Shown here piece after piece: positions 45,091 through 63,230 of a DNA stretch of 64,000 nucleotides. The stretch lies in NCBI RefSeq assembly GCF_004027225.2, contig NC_044298.2, positions 372,001-436,000 on the forward strand, written 5' to 3'. The DNA is from Strigops habroptila. Its lineage: Eukaryota; Chordata; Aves; Psittaciformes; Psittacidae. The number at the start of each line of letters is the position of its first letter. Within the stretch, counting starts at the first letter, position 1. The translations under genes and the position numbers were made by a program. The notes under the pieces are model-generated. The model ran no database searches. It saw only the letters and a list, made by a program, of their open reading frames with translations, and was not told where the DNA came from.

Positions 45091-46265
45091 TCACTCCTGC
45101 TTGGGGGTCAGCAGGAGCTGTTGCTCCCATTCCACCTCCACCACCTTGTAGAGCTCCATGGTGGTCCGGGCGTCCTCCACCGAGGAGTGGCCGCTCTTCC
45201 CGACCTGTTGGGGACAGAGCACGGGGGGGGCACAGCCTGAGACACTGCTCTGACACTAACCCCCCCCCCCCAGCGCTGCAGGGGTCCCTCCTCCTGTGGG
45301 CTGGCACCCAGTGAGGGGGAAACTGAGGCACGGGGCAGCCTCGCAGTGGGGGCACAACTTGGAGCGCCCCGAGCTCAGGATGGTGGGAATCATGGAATGG
45401 GTCGGGTTGGAGCAACCTTAAAGCTCATCTAAAGCCACGGGCAGGGACACCTTCCACTAGAGCAGGTTGCTCCAAGCCCCTGTGTCCAACCTGGCCTTGA
45501 ACACTGCCAGGGCTGGGGCCCTTCCCGCCGGGGGGGTGCCCCACCTGGATGTCCTTGTGCAGCAGCTCCTTGGCCAGGCGCTTCAGGGACACGGTGGCGT
45601 TCTCGGGGAAGCCGCCTTTGCGGTTCAGCAGCGGCATCTTGGACGTGTCGCGGGTGAGAGCTTCGGGGTGGAAGTACTTGAGCGCCTTGAAGTCGTTGTG
45701 GACGGCGTGACCCACCACCACCTTCCCCGCGAGGAGGCGCAGGATCTGCGGAAGCGGCTCGGCGTGAACGCAGCCTCCCCCCGTGGGGCTGCCCCACGGC
45801 GGGACCCACAACGAGCCTCCCCCCCCCACCCCACCCCCCACCCAAAAACCCGGCCCGGCTCCGCACCTCTTTCCGCGCCGCGCCGAACGGGACGGCGCCG
45901 GCCATGTGGTGCCGCCGGATGCCGCTCCAGCGGGTGCGGTAATCCACGACGGGCGCGGCGGGCCGGACGTACCGGTCGTACAGCACGTCCCCGCCGTAGC
46001 CCACGATGCTGCAGCGGGCCAGGGCGCTGCGGCGCCCGCCGGGGCCCGTACCCACCATCTCGCAGTCGATCGCCACCGCCGGGCCGCTGGGGGGCGCTGC
46101 GGGGCCGCTCCCGCTCCCGCCGCTGCCTTTGGCGCGGGCGGGCGCCGGCCCCCGCCGCTCCGCGCGCCGCCGCTGCAGGAAGCGCCGGTGCTTCCGGTTG
46201 CCGCGCGGGGCCGCGCGGGGCCGCGCCACGTGCGCCGCGTGCACGTTGAGGATCAGGTCGGACAT
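45091..46265 (-). CDS. ISG20L2: ISG20-like 2, nucleolar 3'-5' exoribonuclease
   Basis: DEDDh-family exonuclease. In mammals it trims the 3' end of 12S pre-rRNA on the way to 5.8S rRNA, in the nucleolus. Exons: 46265-45867, 45745-45545 and 45204-45091, 237 residues. Exo I is seen as [10 protein letters not shown], Exo II as [17 protein letters not shown], and Exo III as [19 protein letters not shown] with the catalytic His and Asp. The N terminus is Arg/Lys-rich ([17 protein letters not shown]), which suits a nucleolar signal. It is clearly shorter than the human protein (353 residues from memory), mainly in the N-terminal extension. A CR1 sits in the second intron. It is head to head with METTL25B, the two ATGs 126 bases apart. 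Confidence 0.95.
45386..45520 (-). mobile_element. CR1 LINE tip in ISG20L2 intron
   Basis: About 135 bases of the CR1 3' end in the same orientation as the gene. It ends at CAGGGCTGGGGC, 25 bases from the exon 2 donor. The next bases (CCTTCCCGC) are shared with the CR1 at 62.8 kb. Confidence 0.9.
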
Positions 46266-46390
46266 CGCGGGGGGGGGAGGGGAGCGGGGGGGGGGAGGAA
46301 CCGGGACCCCCCCGGAGCCGGCACCGGCGGCCGCGGCACGAGGCGGGGTAACCGGCGGAAGTGACGCGATAGCCCGGCGGGAAGGCGCGG
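46266..46390. promoter_or_regulatory. Compact bidirectional promoter ISG20L2 / METTL25B
   Basis: Only 125 bases separate the ISG20L2 ATG (minus) from the probable METTL25B ATG (plus). The interval is a TATA-less, CpG-rich G/C tract, as expected for a divergent housekeeping promoter. Both 5' UTRs must be very short. The CRE-type array begins about 50 bases into METTL25B. Confidence 0.65.
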
Positions 46391-49230
<2,840 letters not shown>

Positions 49231-49235
<5 letters not shown>

Positions 49236-49291
49236 ACCCATCATCAGTGGCTGCACCAAAGCACCACGGGGCAACGTGAGAGGTGTTTATT
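49231..49291. other. Abutting poly(A) signals of METTL25B and MRPL24
   Basis: Plus-strand AATAAA at 49231-49236 overlaps the METTL25B stop codon (TAA, 49233-49235). Minus-strand AATAAA (TTTATT on plus) at 49291-49286 serves MRPL24. The stop codons of the two convergent genes are 88 bases apart, so cleavage 10-30 bases past each signal makes the transcripts end to end or overlapping. Confidence 0.85.
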
Positions 49292-49323
49292 ACCCTGGGG
49301 GGGGTGGTCCAGTCCCCCCCCAG

Positions 49324-50321
49324 TTAATACCAGTAAGATTTCTTAGCCCGGCGCGTCTCCACGATGTCCATTGCATCCATGATCTCCTCCTCAAAGGTCT
49401 TCAGAGACGGCACGTACGTCTTCTCCATCGCATCCTCCACCGACGTGTCCTTTGGGCCATCTGTGTGCCAAGGGACAGCGTTGACCCCCCCCCCAGCCCC
49501 TCCCCGTGATCCCAACATGTGTGTGTCCCCCCGCCATGTCCCCACTCACCGATCCACTGCTCGGGGACGATGCCGTCGCGGCGCTGCTGCAGCGGCAAAG
49601 GGATGATGCGGCCGCTGCGCAGGGACACGCGGACGCGCTCGCCCTCCTCCGTGTAGCGCCATTGCACCTCCGTGGGCTTCCTGACGGCAAACAGCAGCTT
49701 GAAGGGGGGGTCATAGTGGGGGGGTCACTTTGGGGGGGGTCCTCTCACCCCCTTCTCCGTGCCCGTTACCGGTCCTCGGGGTCCACCAGGGAGATCTGGC
49801 TGAGCAGCAGCGGCGCCTCGCTGGCAACGTAGGTGCCGCTGTACTTGGTGGTGCGGTTGATGTAGCGGTAGTGCTGGCATGGGGATGGGGGGGTCACCAC
49901 CAGCACCCACAGCCTGTGTGTGCCCCCCCCCCAGTCCCCAGCTCCAGCCTCACCGTGTTCAGCCCTTCCACCACCACCCAGTTGCGGGCTCGCACCACCT
50001 GGGTGACCATCGCCTGCTTCCCCGCGTCCTTCCCGCTCAGGACCTGGACCTGCGGCGTGAGGAGAAGCGGGGGGTCAATGGGCATGGACCCCGTTGTGTG
50101 GGGATGGGGGGGGAGGATAAAAAGGGGGGACACACACACACACTCACCGTGTCCCCCTGGAACACCTTCCAGTCCTCGCTGGCGATGGGCTCCACGATGA
50201 CCCTGCGGCGCTGCTTGCCCGGCGGGTTGCGGTGCTTGGCGGCCGCGGTGTCGGGGGGCCACGTGCCGTGCCGGTAACCGGCGGGCAGCCGCGCCGCAGC
50301 CAGCACGGCCGAGAGGCGCAT
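49324..50321 (-). CDS. MRPL24: Mitochondrial large-subunit ribosomal protein L24
   Basis: uL24 component of the mitochondrial 39S subunit. Exons on the minus strand: 50321-50148, 50049-49954, 49873-49770, 49680-49550 and 49460-49324, 213 residues (human 216 from memory) with consistent phases. The KOW-type core reads [19 protein letters not shown] then [10 protein letters not shown]. Other conserved parts are [53 protein letters not shown] and a KKSYWY end. The N terminus ([19 protein letters not shown]) is Arg-rich without acidic residues, as for a mitochondrial presequence. An untranslated first exon likely ends at 50808 (GAG then GTGAGGG). Transcription is from the ZNF143-motif promoter. 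Confidence 0.96.
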
Positions 50322-50329
50322 GGCTGGGG

Positions 50330-50600
50330 GGGACACGCTGAGGCACCCGGGGACCCCCATGGGGCACCCAGGGACCCCCTTGAGGCACTCGGGGACCCCC
50401 ATGGGGTACTCAGGGACCCCCATGGGACATCCAAGGACCCCCATGGGGCACCCAGAGACCCCTTTGAGGCACTCGGGGATCCCCATGGGGTACTCAGGGA
50501 CCCCCATGAGACACCCAAGGACCCCCATGGGGCACACAGAGACACCCATGGGGCACTCAGGGACACCCATGGGGCACTCAGGGACACCCATGGGGTCATG
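50330..50600 (-). repeat. Minisatellite CCCCCATGGGGCACCCAGGGA in MRPL24 intron 1
   Basis: About ten copies of a unit of about 27 bases (CCCATGGGGCACTCAGGGA, or CCTTTGAGGCACTCGGGGA variants) begin right next to the MRPL24 start exon. Palindromic CCCATGGG cores recur in most units. Open frames through it are artefacts. Confidence 0.9.
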
Positions 50601-50839
50601 GATGCTGTGACTTAGAGGGGGGGGTCACCCGGGGTCCCTCTTACATGCCCCCCCCCCCCAGTGGCACCCCGGGGTCGCTCTGAGCGTGGTCCCTCTCCCC
50701 AGCAGGACCCCCTCTAGAGCTCCCTGTCCCAAGGGGACCCCCAAACGCCCCCCATAGGCCCCCGGTGCCCCCCAGAGGCCCCCGGTGTCGCGTCCCCCCG
50801 CCCTCACCTCCAGCTCCCGCGCCCTCCGAGCCGCGAGGG

Positions 50840-51232
50840 GGCGTGGCCTGGCGCGGTGCACGCCGGGACGGGTAGTCCCGGGGGAGGGGGACTCTGTGGC
50901 GGCGCGGTGCACGCTGGGAGTTGTAGTCCTTCCCTCCACTGCCGGCGCGGTGCCTTAGGGCCGCGCGGTGCACGCTGGGAGTTGTAGTCCTCTCCCCCCC
51001 CACCGCCCGCGCTGTGCCTTGGGGGACCGCGCGGTGCACGCTGGGAGTTGTAGTCCTTTCCCTCACCGCCCCTCCGCGCACACCCCCGGTGTCCGCGGCC
51101 TTGGTCTGCGATGGAGGCCGCGGCCCCTCCCCGCCGCCCCGCGGGGCTCCCTAAGCGAGGCCGGGGCTCCCCCCGCGGCCTACGCGCTGCCCCGGCCGGG
51201 GCCTCTCGGTGGCCGCTGGGAGCTGTAGTCCT
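50840..51232 (-). promoter_or_regulatory. MRPL24: MRPL24 promoter with repeated ZNF143/THAP11-type motifs
   Basis: CTGGGAGTTGTAGTCC, the reverse complement of the SBS-type element GGACTACAACTCCCAG, occurs at 50914-50929, 50975-50990 and 51040-51055. A degenerate copy (CCGGGACGGGTAGTCCC) lies at about 50862, and CTGGGAGCTGTAGTCC at about 51216. The first four sit in repeated GCGCGGTGCACGC blocks spaced about 60 bases apart, starting close to the untranslated MRPL24 exon. The motif ACTACAACTCCCAG is known to bind ZNF143, with THAP11/HCFC1, in housekeeping promoters. Confidence 0.8.
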
Positions 51233-51359
51233 CAGCCCCGGCTCCATTTTCTCCTCAGGGCCCGGGGCCGGGGGAGCCGTGACCCGGCGGGACCCGCTCC
51301 GGCCGCCGCGGGCAGCGGACCCGCGCAAAGGGAGGCGCCAGCCGGTGTGGAAGCGCTTT

Positions 51360-56259
<4,900 letters not shown>

Positions 56260-56880
56260 CTTCGCTGGCGGCTGCTCCCGGTGCAACGGAGGGGAAGGGG
56301 AAAGGGGGAAAGGGGAGAAGGGGAAAGGGAAAGGGGGGGGTTAAAGCCGAACTTTAGGACGCGAACCCCTAAAGCAGGAGGGATCCGCACGGCAAAGCAC
56401 CGCGGGGAGGGGGGGGGGGGGAAGGAGGAGGAGGAGGGGACCCGAAGGTTCCTCCTGCCCCCCGGTGCGGCGGCGCCCGGTAACGAGCCCTATGGGGGGG
56501 GCGCGGCGGCGGGGGGGGGGCAGCCCCGGCCCCGCGGCGTTAGAGGCGGCGCGGAGCGGCGGAGGGTCCGCGCCCCATGCGGTTGTTTGTGTTTGAATTC
56601 AACTGCTCCCTCCCTCCGCCGCCCCCCCCGGCCTCCTCCTCCTCCTCCTCCTCCTCCGCCGCCGCCGCCGCCGCCGCCGCCGCCCGGTGGATGCGCTCGG
56701 TGGCTCCGCAGCGCTGCCTGGCCCCGGCCCACGCGGGAGGGGAAAATGGAGCCCGATACGAGTGGATGGGGAACGGTGGGGGGGTGGTTCCAGCTCGGGA
56801 TGGGGGAGTTGTCGTGGGTGTGTCGCGATAAAAGGGGACGCGGCGCGGCCATGCGGTGTGGGGGTATGGTAGGGGCGGGC
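56260..56880 (-). promoter_or_regulatory. HDGF: HDGF CpG-rich promoter / 5' UTR
   Basis: Very CpG-dense sequence with a purine block (about 56290-56340), G runs, and a (GCC)n/(CCT)n tract at about 56620-56690. No TATA box is seen. It fits a CpG-island housekeeping promoter for HDGF. The exact start site cannot be read. Confidence 0.6.
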
Positions 56881-56884
56881 GGAA

Positions 56885-58075
56885 GCATGTGGAAGCGGTG
56901 TAAATCCATGTGAAAACAGTGTAAAACCAGCGTGAATCCATGTGAAACCAATGTAAAACCAGTGTAAATCCATGTGGAACCGGTGTAAAACTGTGTAAAA
57001 CCAGTGTAAATCCATGTGGAACCGGTGTAAAACTGTGTAAAACCAGCGTGAATCCATGTGAAACCGATGTAAAACCAGTGTAAATCCATGTGGAACCGGT
57101 GTAAAACTGTGTAAAACCAGTGTAAATCCATGTGGAACTGGTGTAAAACTGTGTAAAACCAGTGTAAATCCATGTGGAACTGGTGTAAAACTGTGTAAAA
57201 CCAGTGTAAATCCATGTGGAACTGGTGTAAAACTGTGTAAAACCAGTGTAAATCCATGTGGAACTGGTGTAAAACTGTGTAAAACCAGTGTAAATCCATG
57301 TGAAAACAGTGTAAAAGTGTGTAAAACCAGCGTGAATCCATGTGAAACCAGTGTAAAACCAGTGTAAATCCATGTGAAACCAGTGTAAAACCAGTGTAAA
57401 TCCATGTGAAAACAGTGTAAAACTGTGTAAAACCAGTGTAAATCCATGTGAAAACAGTGTAAAAGTGTGTAAAACCAGCGTGAATCCATGTGGAACCAGT
57501 GTAAAACTGTGTAAAACTGGTGTAAATCCATGTGAAACCAGTGTAAAACCAGTGTAAATCCATGTGAAACCAGTGTAAAACTGTGTAAAACCAGTGTAAA
57601 TGCATGTGAAACCGGTGTAAAACTGTGTAAAACCAGTGCAAATCCATGTAAAACAGTGTTAAACTGTGTAAAACCAGTGTAACATTGTGTAAAACTGTGT
57701 AAAACCAGTGTAACATTGTGTAAAACTGTGCAAAACCGGTGTAAAACTGTGTTCAACTGTTAAACCAGTGTAAAACCAGAGGAAATTCGTGTAAAACCAG
57801 TGTAAAAGCAGTGTAAAACCATGTAAACCCAGTGTAAAACCATCTAACACTGTGCAAAACAGTGTAACACCACACAAACCCCAGTCTAAACCCTTTGTAA
57901 ACCTGTGTAAACTGGTGAAAAACCAGGTAAACCCAGTTAAAAGTGGGGTCAAACCAGTTAAATCTGGGGTAAAAGTGGGGTAAAGCCAGTGCAAACCTAG
58001 TGAAAGGCCAGTGAAAGCCTTGCACAGGCGGTGTAAAGCCGGTGTAAAGCCATGCAAACCCCTTGTAAACCCAAA
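56885..58075. repeat. 42-bp minisatellite, A/T-richer, between HDGF and PRCC
   Basis: About 1.2 kb of GTGTAAAACCAGTGTAAATC, CCATGTGGAACTGGTG and GTAAAACTGT segments forming a 42-base unit (14 codons). It is cleanest at about 57000-57300 and decays toward both ends. The minus strand stays open for 408 codons in one frame and 385 in another, giving Phe/Tyr/His/Trp-rich periodic peptides. It is much less GC-rich than its surroundings. I treat it as a satellite, not a gene. Confidence 0.95.
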
Positions 58076-58269
58076 CCGTGTCGAGCCGGTGCCATTCCCA
58101 ACGTTCCCCATCCCAGCAGGAGCTGATGGTGCCGCCGGAGCAGGAGGACTTTGGAAAGAGGGAAGATAAACAACTGGGAGCATTTTGTGCTCTGGGCGAG
58201 CTCCAGCATTCCCCAAAGCGTTGCTCTTCCCAAACCCCCCGTTCTACCAGGATCACTCCCAACATGGAG

Positions 58270-58670
58270 AACAGAATCCTGGAATGGGTTGGGTTGGAGG
58301 GACCTTAAAGCTCATCTAAAGCCATGCGCAGGGACACCTTCCACTGGAGCAGGTTGCTCCAAGCCCCTGTGTCCAACCTGGCCTTGAACACTGCCAGGGA
58401 TGGGGCAGCCACAGCTTCTCTGGGCACCCTGTGCCAGCGCCTCAGCACCCTCACAGGGAAGAGCTTCTGCCTCAGAGCTCATCTCAATCTCCCCTCTGGC
58501 AGGTTAAAGCCATTGCCCTTGTCCTGTCCCTCCATCCCTTGTCCAAAGCCCCTCTCCAGGTTTCCTGGAGCCCCTTTAGGCACTGGAGCTGCTCTAAGGT
58601 CTCCCCTTCACGCAGCAGAGGGGCAGGATCCCCTCCCTGCCCTGCTGCTCCCGCTCTGCGGTGAATTAAA
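58270..58670 (-). mobile_element. CR1 LINE fragment upstream of PRCC
   Basis: Antisense CR1 3' region that begins at GAATGGGTTGGGTTGGAGGG and continues to the GGGGCAGGATCCCCTCCC segment. It is close in sequence to the CR1 at 18.8-19.3 kb in the opposite orientation, including GCCAGAGGG-type subfamily bases. Confidence 0.9.
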
Positions 58671-58679
58671 CGTGCAGGA

Positions 58680-59330
58680 ACATCTCTGTGGGGCTGGGGA
58701 CGGGGGTTATGGGGTGATGGAGGCATAAACTGTCACCTCAAGCTCTATAAACCTGTCCCAGGTTCAGACTTGGAGCAGTGCAGCTCGCCTGGGGGGGCCG
58801 GGGTGGCGATGGGGACGCTGTCCCAGCACCCAGCCTGGCCCAACCAAGCATTAAATGAAGCCCAAACCCTTTGCAAGACGAAAAGCTCCACCATGAGCCG
58901 GGGTTCCTGGGCTGGATCCTTTCCCTTCCTCCCCTGGGGCTGCTTTCCTTGGCTCCACTTCTCCTCCCGAGCTGCAAAGGAACACAAAGGGAGAGGCAGC
59001 GGGGTCAGAGCTCCCAGCAGGACCCCGGGGAGGGCCAGGCTTGAGGAATCTCCAGCTTAAACAAGAAAAGCTGGATAAAGGGCAAGGAAAAACAAGGTTT
59101 TGCTCCCTCCTTGTGCGAGGCGAGAGCAGGACCTCGGTTCAACTCGGTCCCCGCAGGGTTAGTGCTGGGTTTCCAGGTTTAACTCCTGCTTTCCAATGGA
59201 CCCGCTTAGGAAGGAGGGAATGAACCAACACACTGGGGAGGTGCCGCCGTACCCCGGGATTTCACCCCAAGGGTTGATCCACGGCTTCGGGTCCCACCGC
59301 ATGTGGGGAGCTGGGGCTGAGCCGCGCAGG
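58680..59330. other. Intergenic DNA between CR1 and PRCC promoter
   Basis: Moderately GC-rich DNA without a recognisable exon, repeat or RNA gene. Confidence 0.5.
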
Positions 59331-60066
59331 GAGAGCGGCCCCGCAGTGACACAGCACCCGGGCCCGGGCCCGCCGGGAGCTGTAGTCCGCGCTCCGCCGC
59401 TCGCTTGGCGATGAACTAAGCGGCCTGGCAGCGGGGAGCGCCGGGAGCTGTAGTGCGGCCGCCGCCGCCGAGCCCCCGCGGGCCCCCGGCGGGCCGCAGC
59501 CGGGCTAGGCCGTACTCTACCCCGGGGCTTAGCCAGGCCTCACTAGGCCCGACCTAGGCCTGGGCCTAGACCTTGCCCGCGGCTCCCCTGGGCGTCCCCT
59601 CCCCGCTCCCCCGCCATGTCCCGCCCCGGCCCCGCCGCCCCGCGGCTCACGGGGCACGCCGGGAGCGGTGGTCCCCGCCGGGCGGCGAGCGGACTACACT
59701 TCCCATGGTGCCGCGCGGCGGGTCCGCGCTGGGAGGCGGGCGAGGGGCCGCGCGCAGGGCACGCTGGGAGTTGTAGTTCCCGCCGCGCCGGGGCGCGGAC
59801 CCTGCCGGCAGCCATTATCTGGGAGCGCGGCGCGCCGGGCGCGGAACCGGGCGTTGGGGCCGCTCCGCCGCTGCTCCGAGCCCGCGGCCCCGCCGCTGCT
59901 CCGCCGGGCTGGGGCCGCGATGGCGGCTTAGCCTCGCCCTCGGCCTCCCCTTGCTCCCCGCTGTGCTCGCTGAAGGCGCGGCGGCAGCGCGGCCTAGCCG
60001 AGAGGGCGGATCCTCGGCCTCGCGTAGCGGCTGCTGCCCGCGGAGGGCCGCCCTCCTCGGGAGGCC
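59331..60066 (+). promoter_or_regulatory. PRCC: PRCC CpG-island promoter with ZNF143-type motifs in both orientations
   Basis: CGGGAGCTGTAGTCC lies at about 59374-59388, a variant CGGGAGCTGTAGTGC at 59442-59456, GGACTACACTTCCCATGG (opposite orientation) at 59691-59708, and CTGGGAGTTGTAGTTCCC at 59764-59781. The last two match the ACTACA-NN-TCCC element bound by ZNF143. The sequence is CpG-dense and TATA-less, and includes the PRCC 5' UTR up to the ATG at 60067. Confidence 0.75.
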
Positions 60067-63000
60067 ATGTCCTTGGTGGCCTATGCCAGCAGCGAAGAGG
60101 AGAGCGATGCGGAGGAGCCCGCGGGCGACGAGGAGGAAGCCGCCGCCGCTCCTCCTCCTCCTTCTGCCGCCGCAGCCCAGCAGCCCCCGGCGCGGGGGCT
60201 CTTCGCGACTCTGCCTCCCCCCAAAGCCCCCGCGGTGCCCCCGCCGCCGGGCAGCGGCTTCCCCCTGCTGCCGCCGCCGCCTCCCTTCCTTATGGGCCCT
60301 CCGCCTGGCGTGAGGGGCTTCGGCGCCCCCCCGGGCCCCGCCGTCAGCCCGCCCGAGGCGGGCGGGAGCGGGGAGCAGCAGCCCCGGCCGGGGGGGCTGC
60401 TCCTGCCGCCCCCCAGGAACGCTGCCGCCGACACCGCTGCCCTCAGCCTGCCCCCTCCCGGCGCGGCCGCTGCTGCTCCCGCCGCGGCCGGGGGGGATTC
60501 GAGCCTCCCCAAGCCCAAGAAGAGGACGGAGCCGGTGCGGATCACGGTGCCCGAGTTGCACAAGGGAGATGTGAGTATGAAACCGCGCTCGGCCCCGCTC
60601 ATTGTGTGTGGGAGCTCCTCTCCCCGAGGTTGGTTTGCCTGGAAAGAGCAGCGTCTCCTTCCCCTGCTCGCACCCATCCCAAGGGATTAGATACAAGCTC
60701 TTCCCTGTGAGGGTGCTGAGGCGCTGGCACAGGGTGCCCAGAGAAGCTGTGGCTGCCCCATCCCTGGCAGTGTTCAAGGCCAGGTTGGACACAGGGGCTT
60801 GGAGCAACCTGCTCTGGTGGAAGGTGTCCCTGCGCGTGGAGCTGGAGGAGCTTTAAGGTCCCTTTAGCCCAACCCATCCCATGATAATCTATCACGGCAC
60901 CAGAACCTGTTGTGCTGGCATCTACAGGGAGATTTGTCCTGGCTCCAGCCCTAATCCTAAAGAGCTTTCCAGCATTAAACTGATATAGAAACCTGATTTA
61001 TAATCCCAACACAGCAAACCCCAGCTTATCTCCACCCTTATTCACTCCCGAAGGTACCGAGGTGCTGATGTGGATGGCCTTGGGTGGGGGCATCCCCCTA
61101 AAGTCTCTTCTCCTCTTTGCTCTGCCAGCGGTGGCTTTGCCTGTCAAGTTCTTCTGTCTCCGCAGGCTTCGGGTGTCCTGCAGCCCTTTAGTGCTCGTTT
61201 CCCTCTTTGCTCGTGGTTGCAGGGTGTTACAGGGCTCCTGAGCACTAAATCCAGGCAGCCCCGTGGTGGGAGCAGGGAAAGGCAGGTCCCTGCCCCCTTA
61301 GTGAGCAGCTTTCCCTCTCCCCTTCGCCGTGGGTCTGTGCCTGGCCTCAGGTGCTGCTGCTGCTGCTGAGGAGCTGCACTGGGGTGCTCGGGGCAGCGCA
61401 GGGAACAGCTTTGGCTGCAGGTTTCCAGCTTGCTCCTGCTCCTGTGGACGGTGTCCGTCCCACAGCAGGAACCCAGGTGGGCTTTTAGCTCTCTGCCCTG
61501 CCCTGGATGCATCAGCAAGAGCTTGAGCGCATCCCCTGGTGCCTTCTAGTGCCCTTGGCTGATGATAGACCCAGAGCTGCGTCGCTGGGACCTGTGCCTG
61601 GTTCAGGCCTCCGTTGTAGGGTGGCTTTGTCGTTCCGATGCCTCCCCTTGTGCTAAGCTCTCTTTTTCTTTCTCAGTCAGATTCAGAGGAAGATGAACCA
61701 ACAAAGAAGAAAAATACTCTTCAGGTAAATCCCGAGGAGGTTTTTTTTCCCCTGGGAAGAAGCATTTGTGGGGGACAGATCTTGGCCTTCCGCTGGTACA
61801 AATGAGCCCCTTTAGCACGTGGCTTTTAGTGTATGAAATTCGTGAACTCCCCTCAGGGATCGCCCTCTTTTGGGGCAGTTTCAGAGTTTTCAGCCTCAAA
61901 AAGCCCGGCGTTACGTTGGGAAGTTGGCACCTATTTGTAAAGAGCACATTTCCCTTCGAAGCCCCTCTGGCCTTTTGGGTGAGAAAGCACCCGCAAAGTG
62001 CTTTTCAAAGCAGCAACTGCTGGTGCTGAGCCATGGGGAAGCCGTTCGTGGTGGTAGAGAGGGGCGAACGGGCAGCAAAGCTCCGGAGTCTCACTCATCC
62101 CTCTTCTCTTTTCCCTCTGGGACCCGTTTGCCCTGCCTGAAACCGTGCAGGGCCGCGGCGAGGGCTCCGGTTTGTCCGCTCTGCTTCCTCAACCCAAGAA
62201 CATGACAGTGAAGGAGACCAATCGGTTACTTTTGCCCTACTCCATCTCGAGGAAAGCCGGAGAAACCCCCTGTGACTCCAAAGCTAAAGCCCCCACCTCT
62301 TCCTCCAAAGCAAAACCTCTCTCCAAGCCAGCAGTGCCCACGACTCCGTCTCCATCCGCTATCAAAGCCGCTGCCAAGAGCGCGGCCCTGCAGGTAACCA
62401 AACAGATCACGCAGGAAGAGGAGGACAGCGACGAAGAGGTCGAGCCAGAGAACTACTTCTCCTTGTCTGACAGGAGCGAGCCCGGCGTGGTGGGTGCTGA
62501 CACCTACATGTACTCTGGCCCCGTGGTGCCGGAGGACCCCCCGCCCGGGACGGAGCCGGAGCCCCACTTCCAGGACGCTGCTGCCAACGCGCCTCTGGAG
62601 TTCAAGACGGGCGCGGGCTCCAGTGGGGCTCAGCACAGTTGGGTGCCCAAGCCTGGAGAAGATTACAGCAGCCAGCCCTACAGCCACTTCCCTGCCTACA
62701 GCGAGGCGGGCGCCTACTATCAGGTGAGTTCTGCTCGGGAAAGACCTCTGGGGTGAGCGGGGGGCTGAGGGAGTTGTGGGAGCAGAGGGGAGCTGGGGCA
62801 GGGAGCAGAGATCCACGGTGTTGAACACATCAGAGGCTCATGGGCTGAGGTGGGGTGGAAACGACCTCAAGGTCCTCCAGCTCCAACCCCCTGCCATGGG
62901 CAAGGACACCTTCCACTAGAGCAGGTTGCTCCAAGCCCCTGTGTCCAACCTGGCCTTGAACACTGCCAGGGATGGGGCCCTTCCCGCTGGGGGTAGCGCA

Positions 63001-63230
63001 CTCTGTCCCCCAGGCTGGCGAAGCAGCAGCTGGGGGCTGTGATTCCATGCTCCATCCTTGGCCCCTGTGCATGGATGCTCCAGGGTTCATTTCCCTCTGC
63101 TCTTGTGCCAAACTGCTTTTCCTTCTGCTGACAGGATTACTACGGCGGCGGGTACTACCAGGAGGGGGAACCAGCCCAGGCAGCAGCGCAGGAGATGAGC
63201 AGCGACTCCTCCTTCATCGATGACGAAGCG
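60067..63230 (+). CDS. PRCC: PRCC, proline-rich mitotic checkpoint/splicing-associated protein (5' part)
   Basis: Nuclear protein linked to pre-mRNA splicing and to MAD2L2. In humans it is the fusion partner of TFE3 in papillary renal carcinoma. Exons in the window: 60067-60570, 61677-61724, 62151-62723 and 63135-63230, all phase 0, 407 codons. Seen: start MSLVAYASSEEESDAEE, a Pro/Ala/Gly-rich region, PKPKKRTEPVRITVPELHKG, DSEEDEPTKKK, SALLPQPKNMTVKETNRLLL, SAIKAAAKSAALQVTKQITQ, PPGTEPEPHFQDAAANAP, a Tyr/Gly-rich DYYGGGYYQ and SFIDDEA. The conserved C terminus (FKRLQGK onward in human) lies beyond the window. The exon 4 donor GCG then GTTGGC is weak, but the human junction supports it. CR1 copies lie in introns 1 and 3. 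Confidence 0.95.
60685..60895 (+). mobile_element. CR1 LINE fragment in PRCC intron 1
   Basis: Sense-orientation CR1 3' end from AAGCTCTTCCCTGTGAGGG to TTTAGCCCAACCCATCCCA, about 210 bases, starting 115 bases after the exon 1 donor. Confidence 0.9.
62830..62992 (-). mobile_element. CR1 LINE tip in PRCC intron 3
   Basis: Antisense CR1 3' end of about 155 bases. It departs from the CR1 consensus at GGGATGGGGC, where CCTTCCCGC follows, as in the ISG20L2 copy. Confidence 0.88.

Noticed and set aside
56490-57756. 408-codon and 385-codon minus-strand open frames at 57 kb
   Set aside because: They are translations of the 42-bp array and end in HDGF promoter sequence. There is no homology or splice support.
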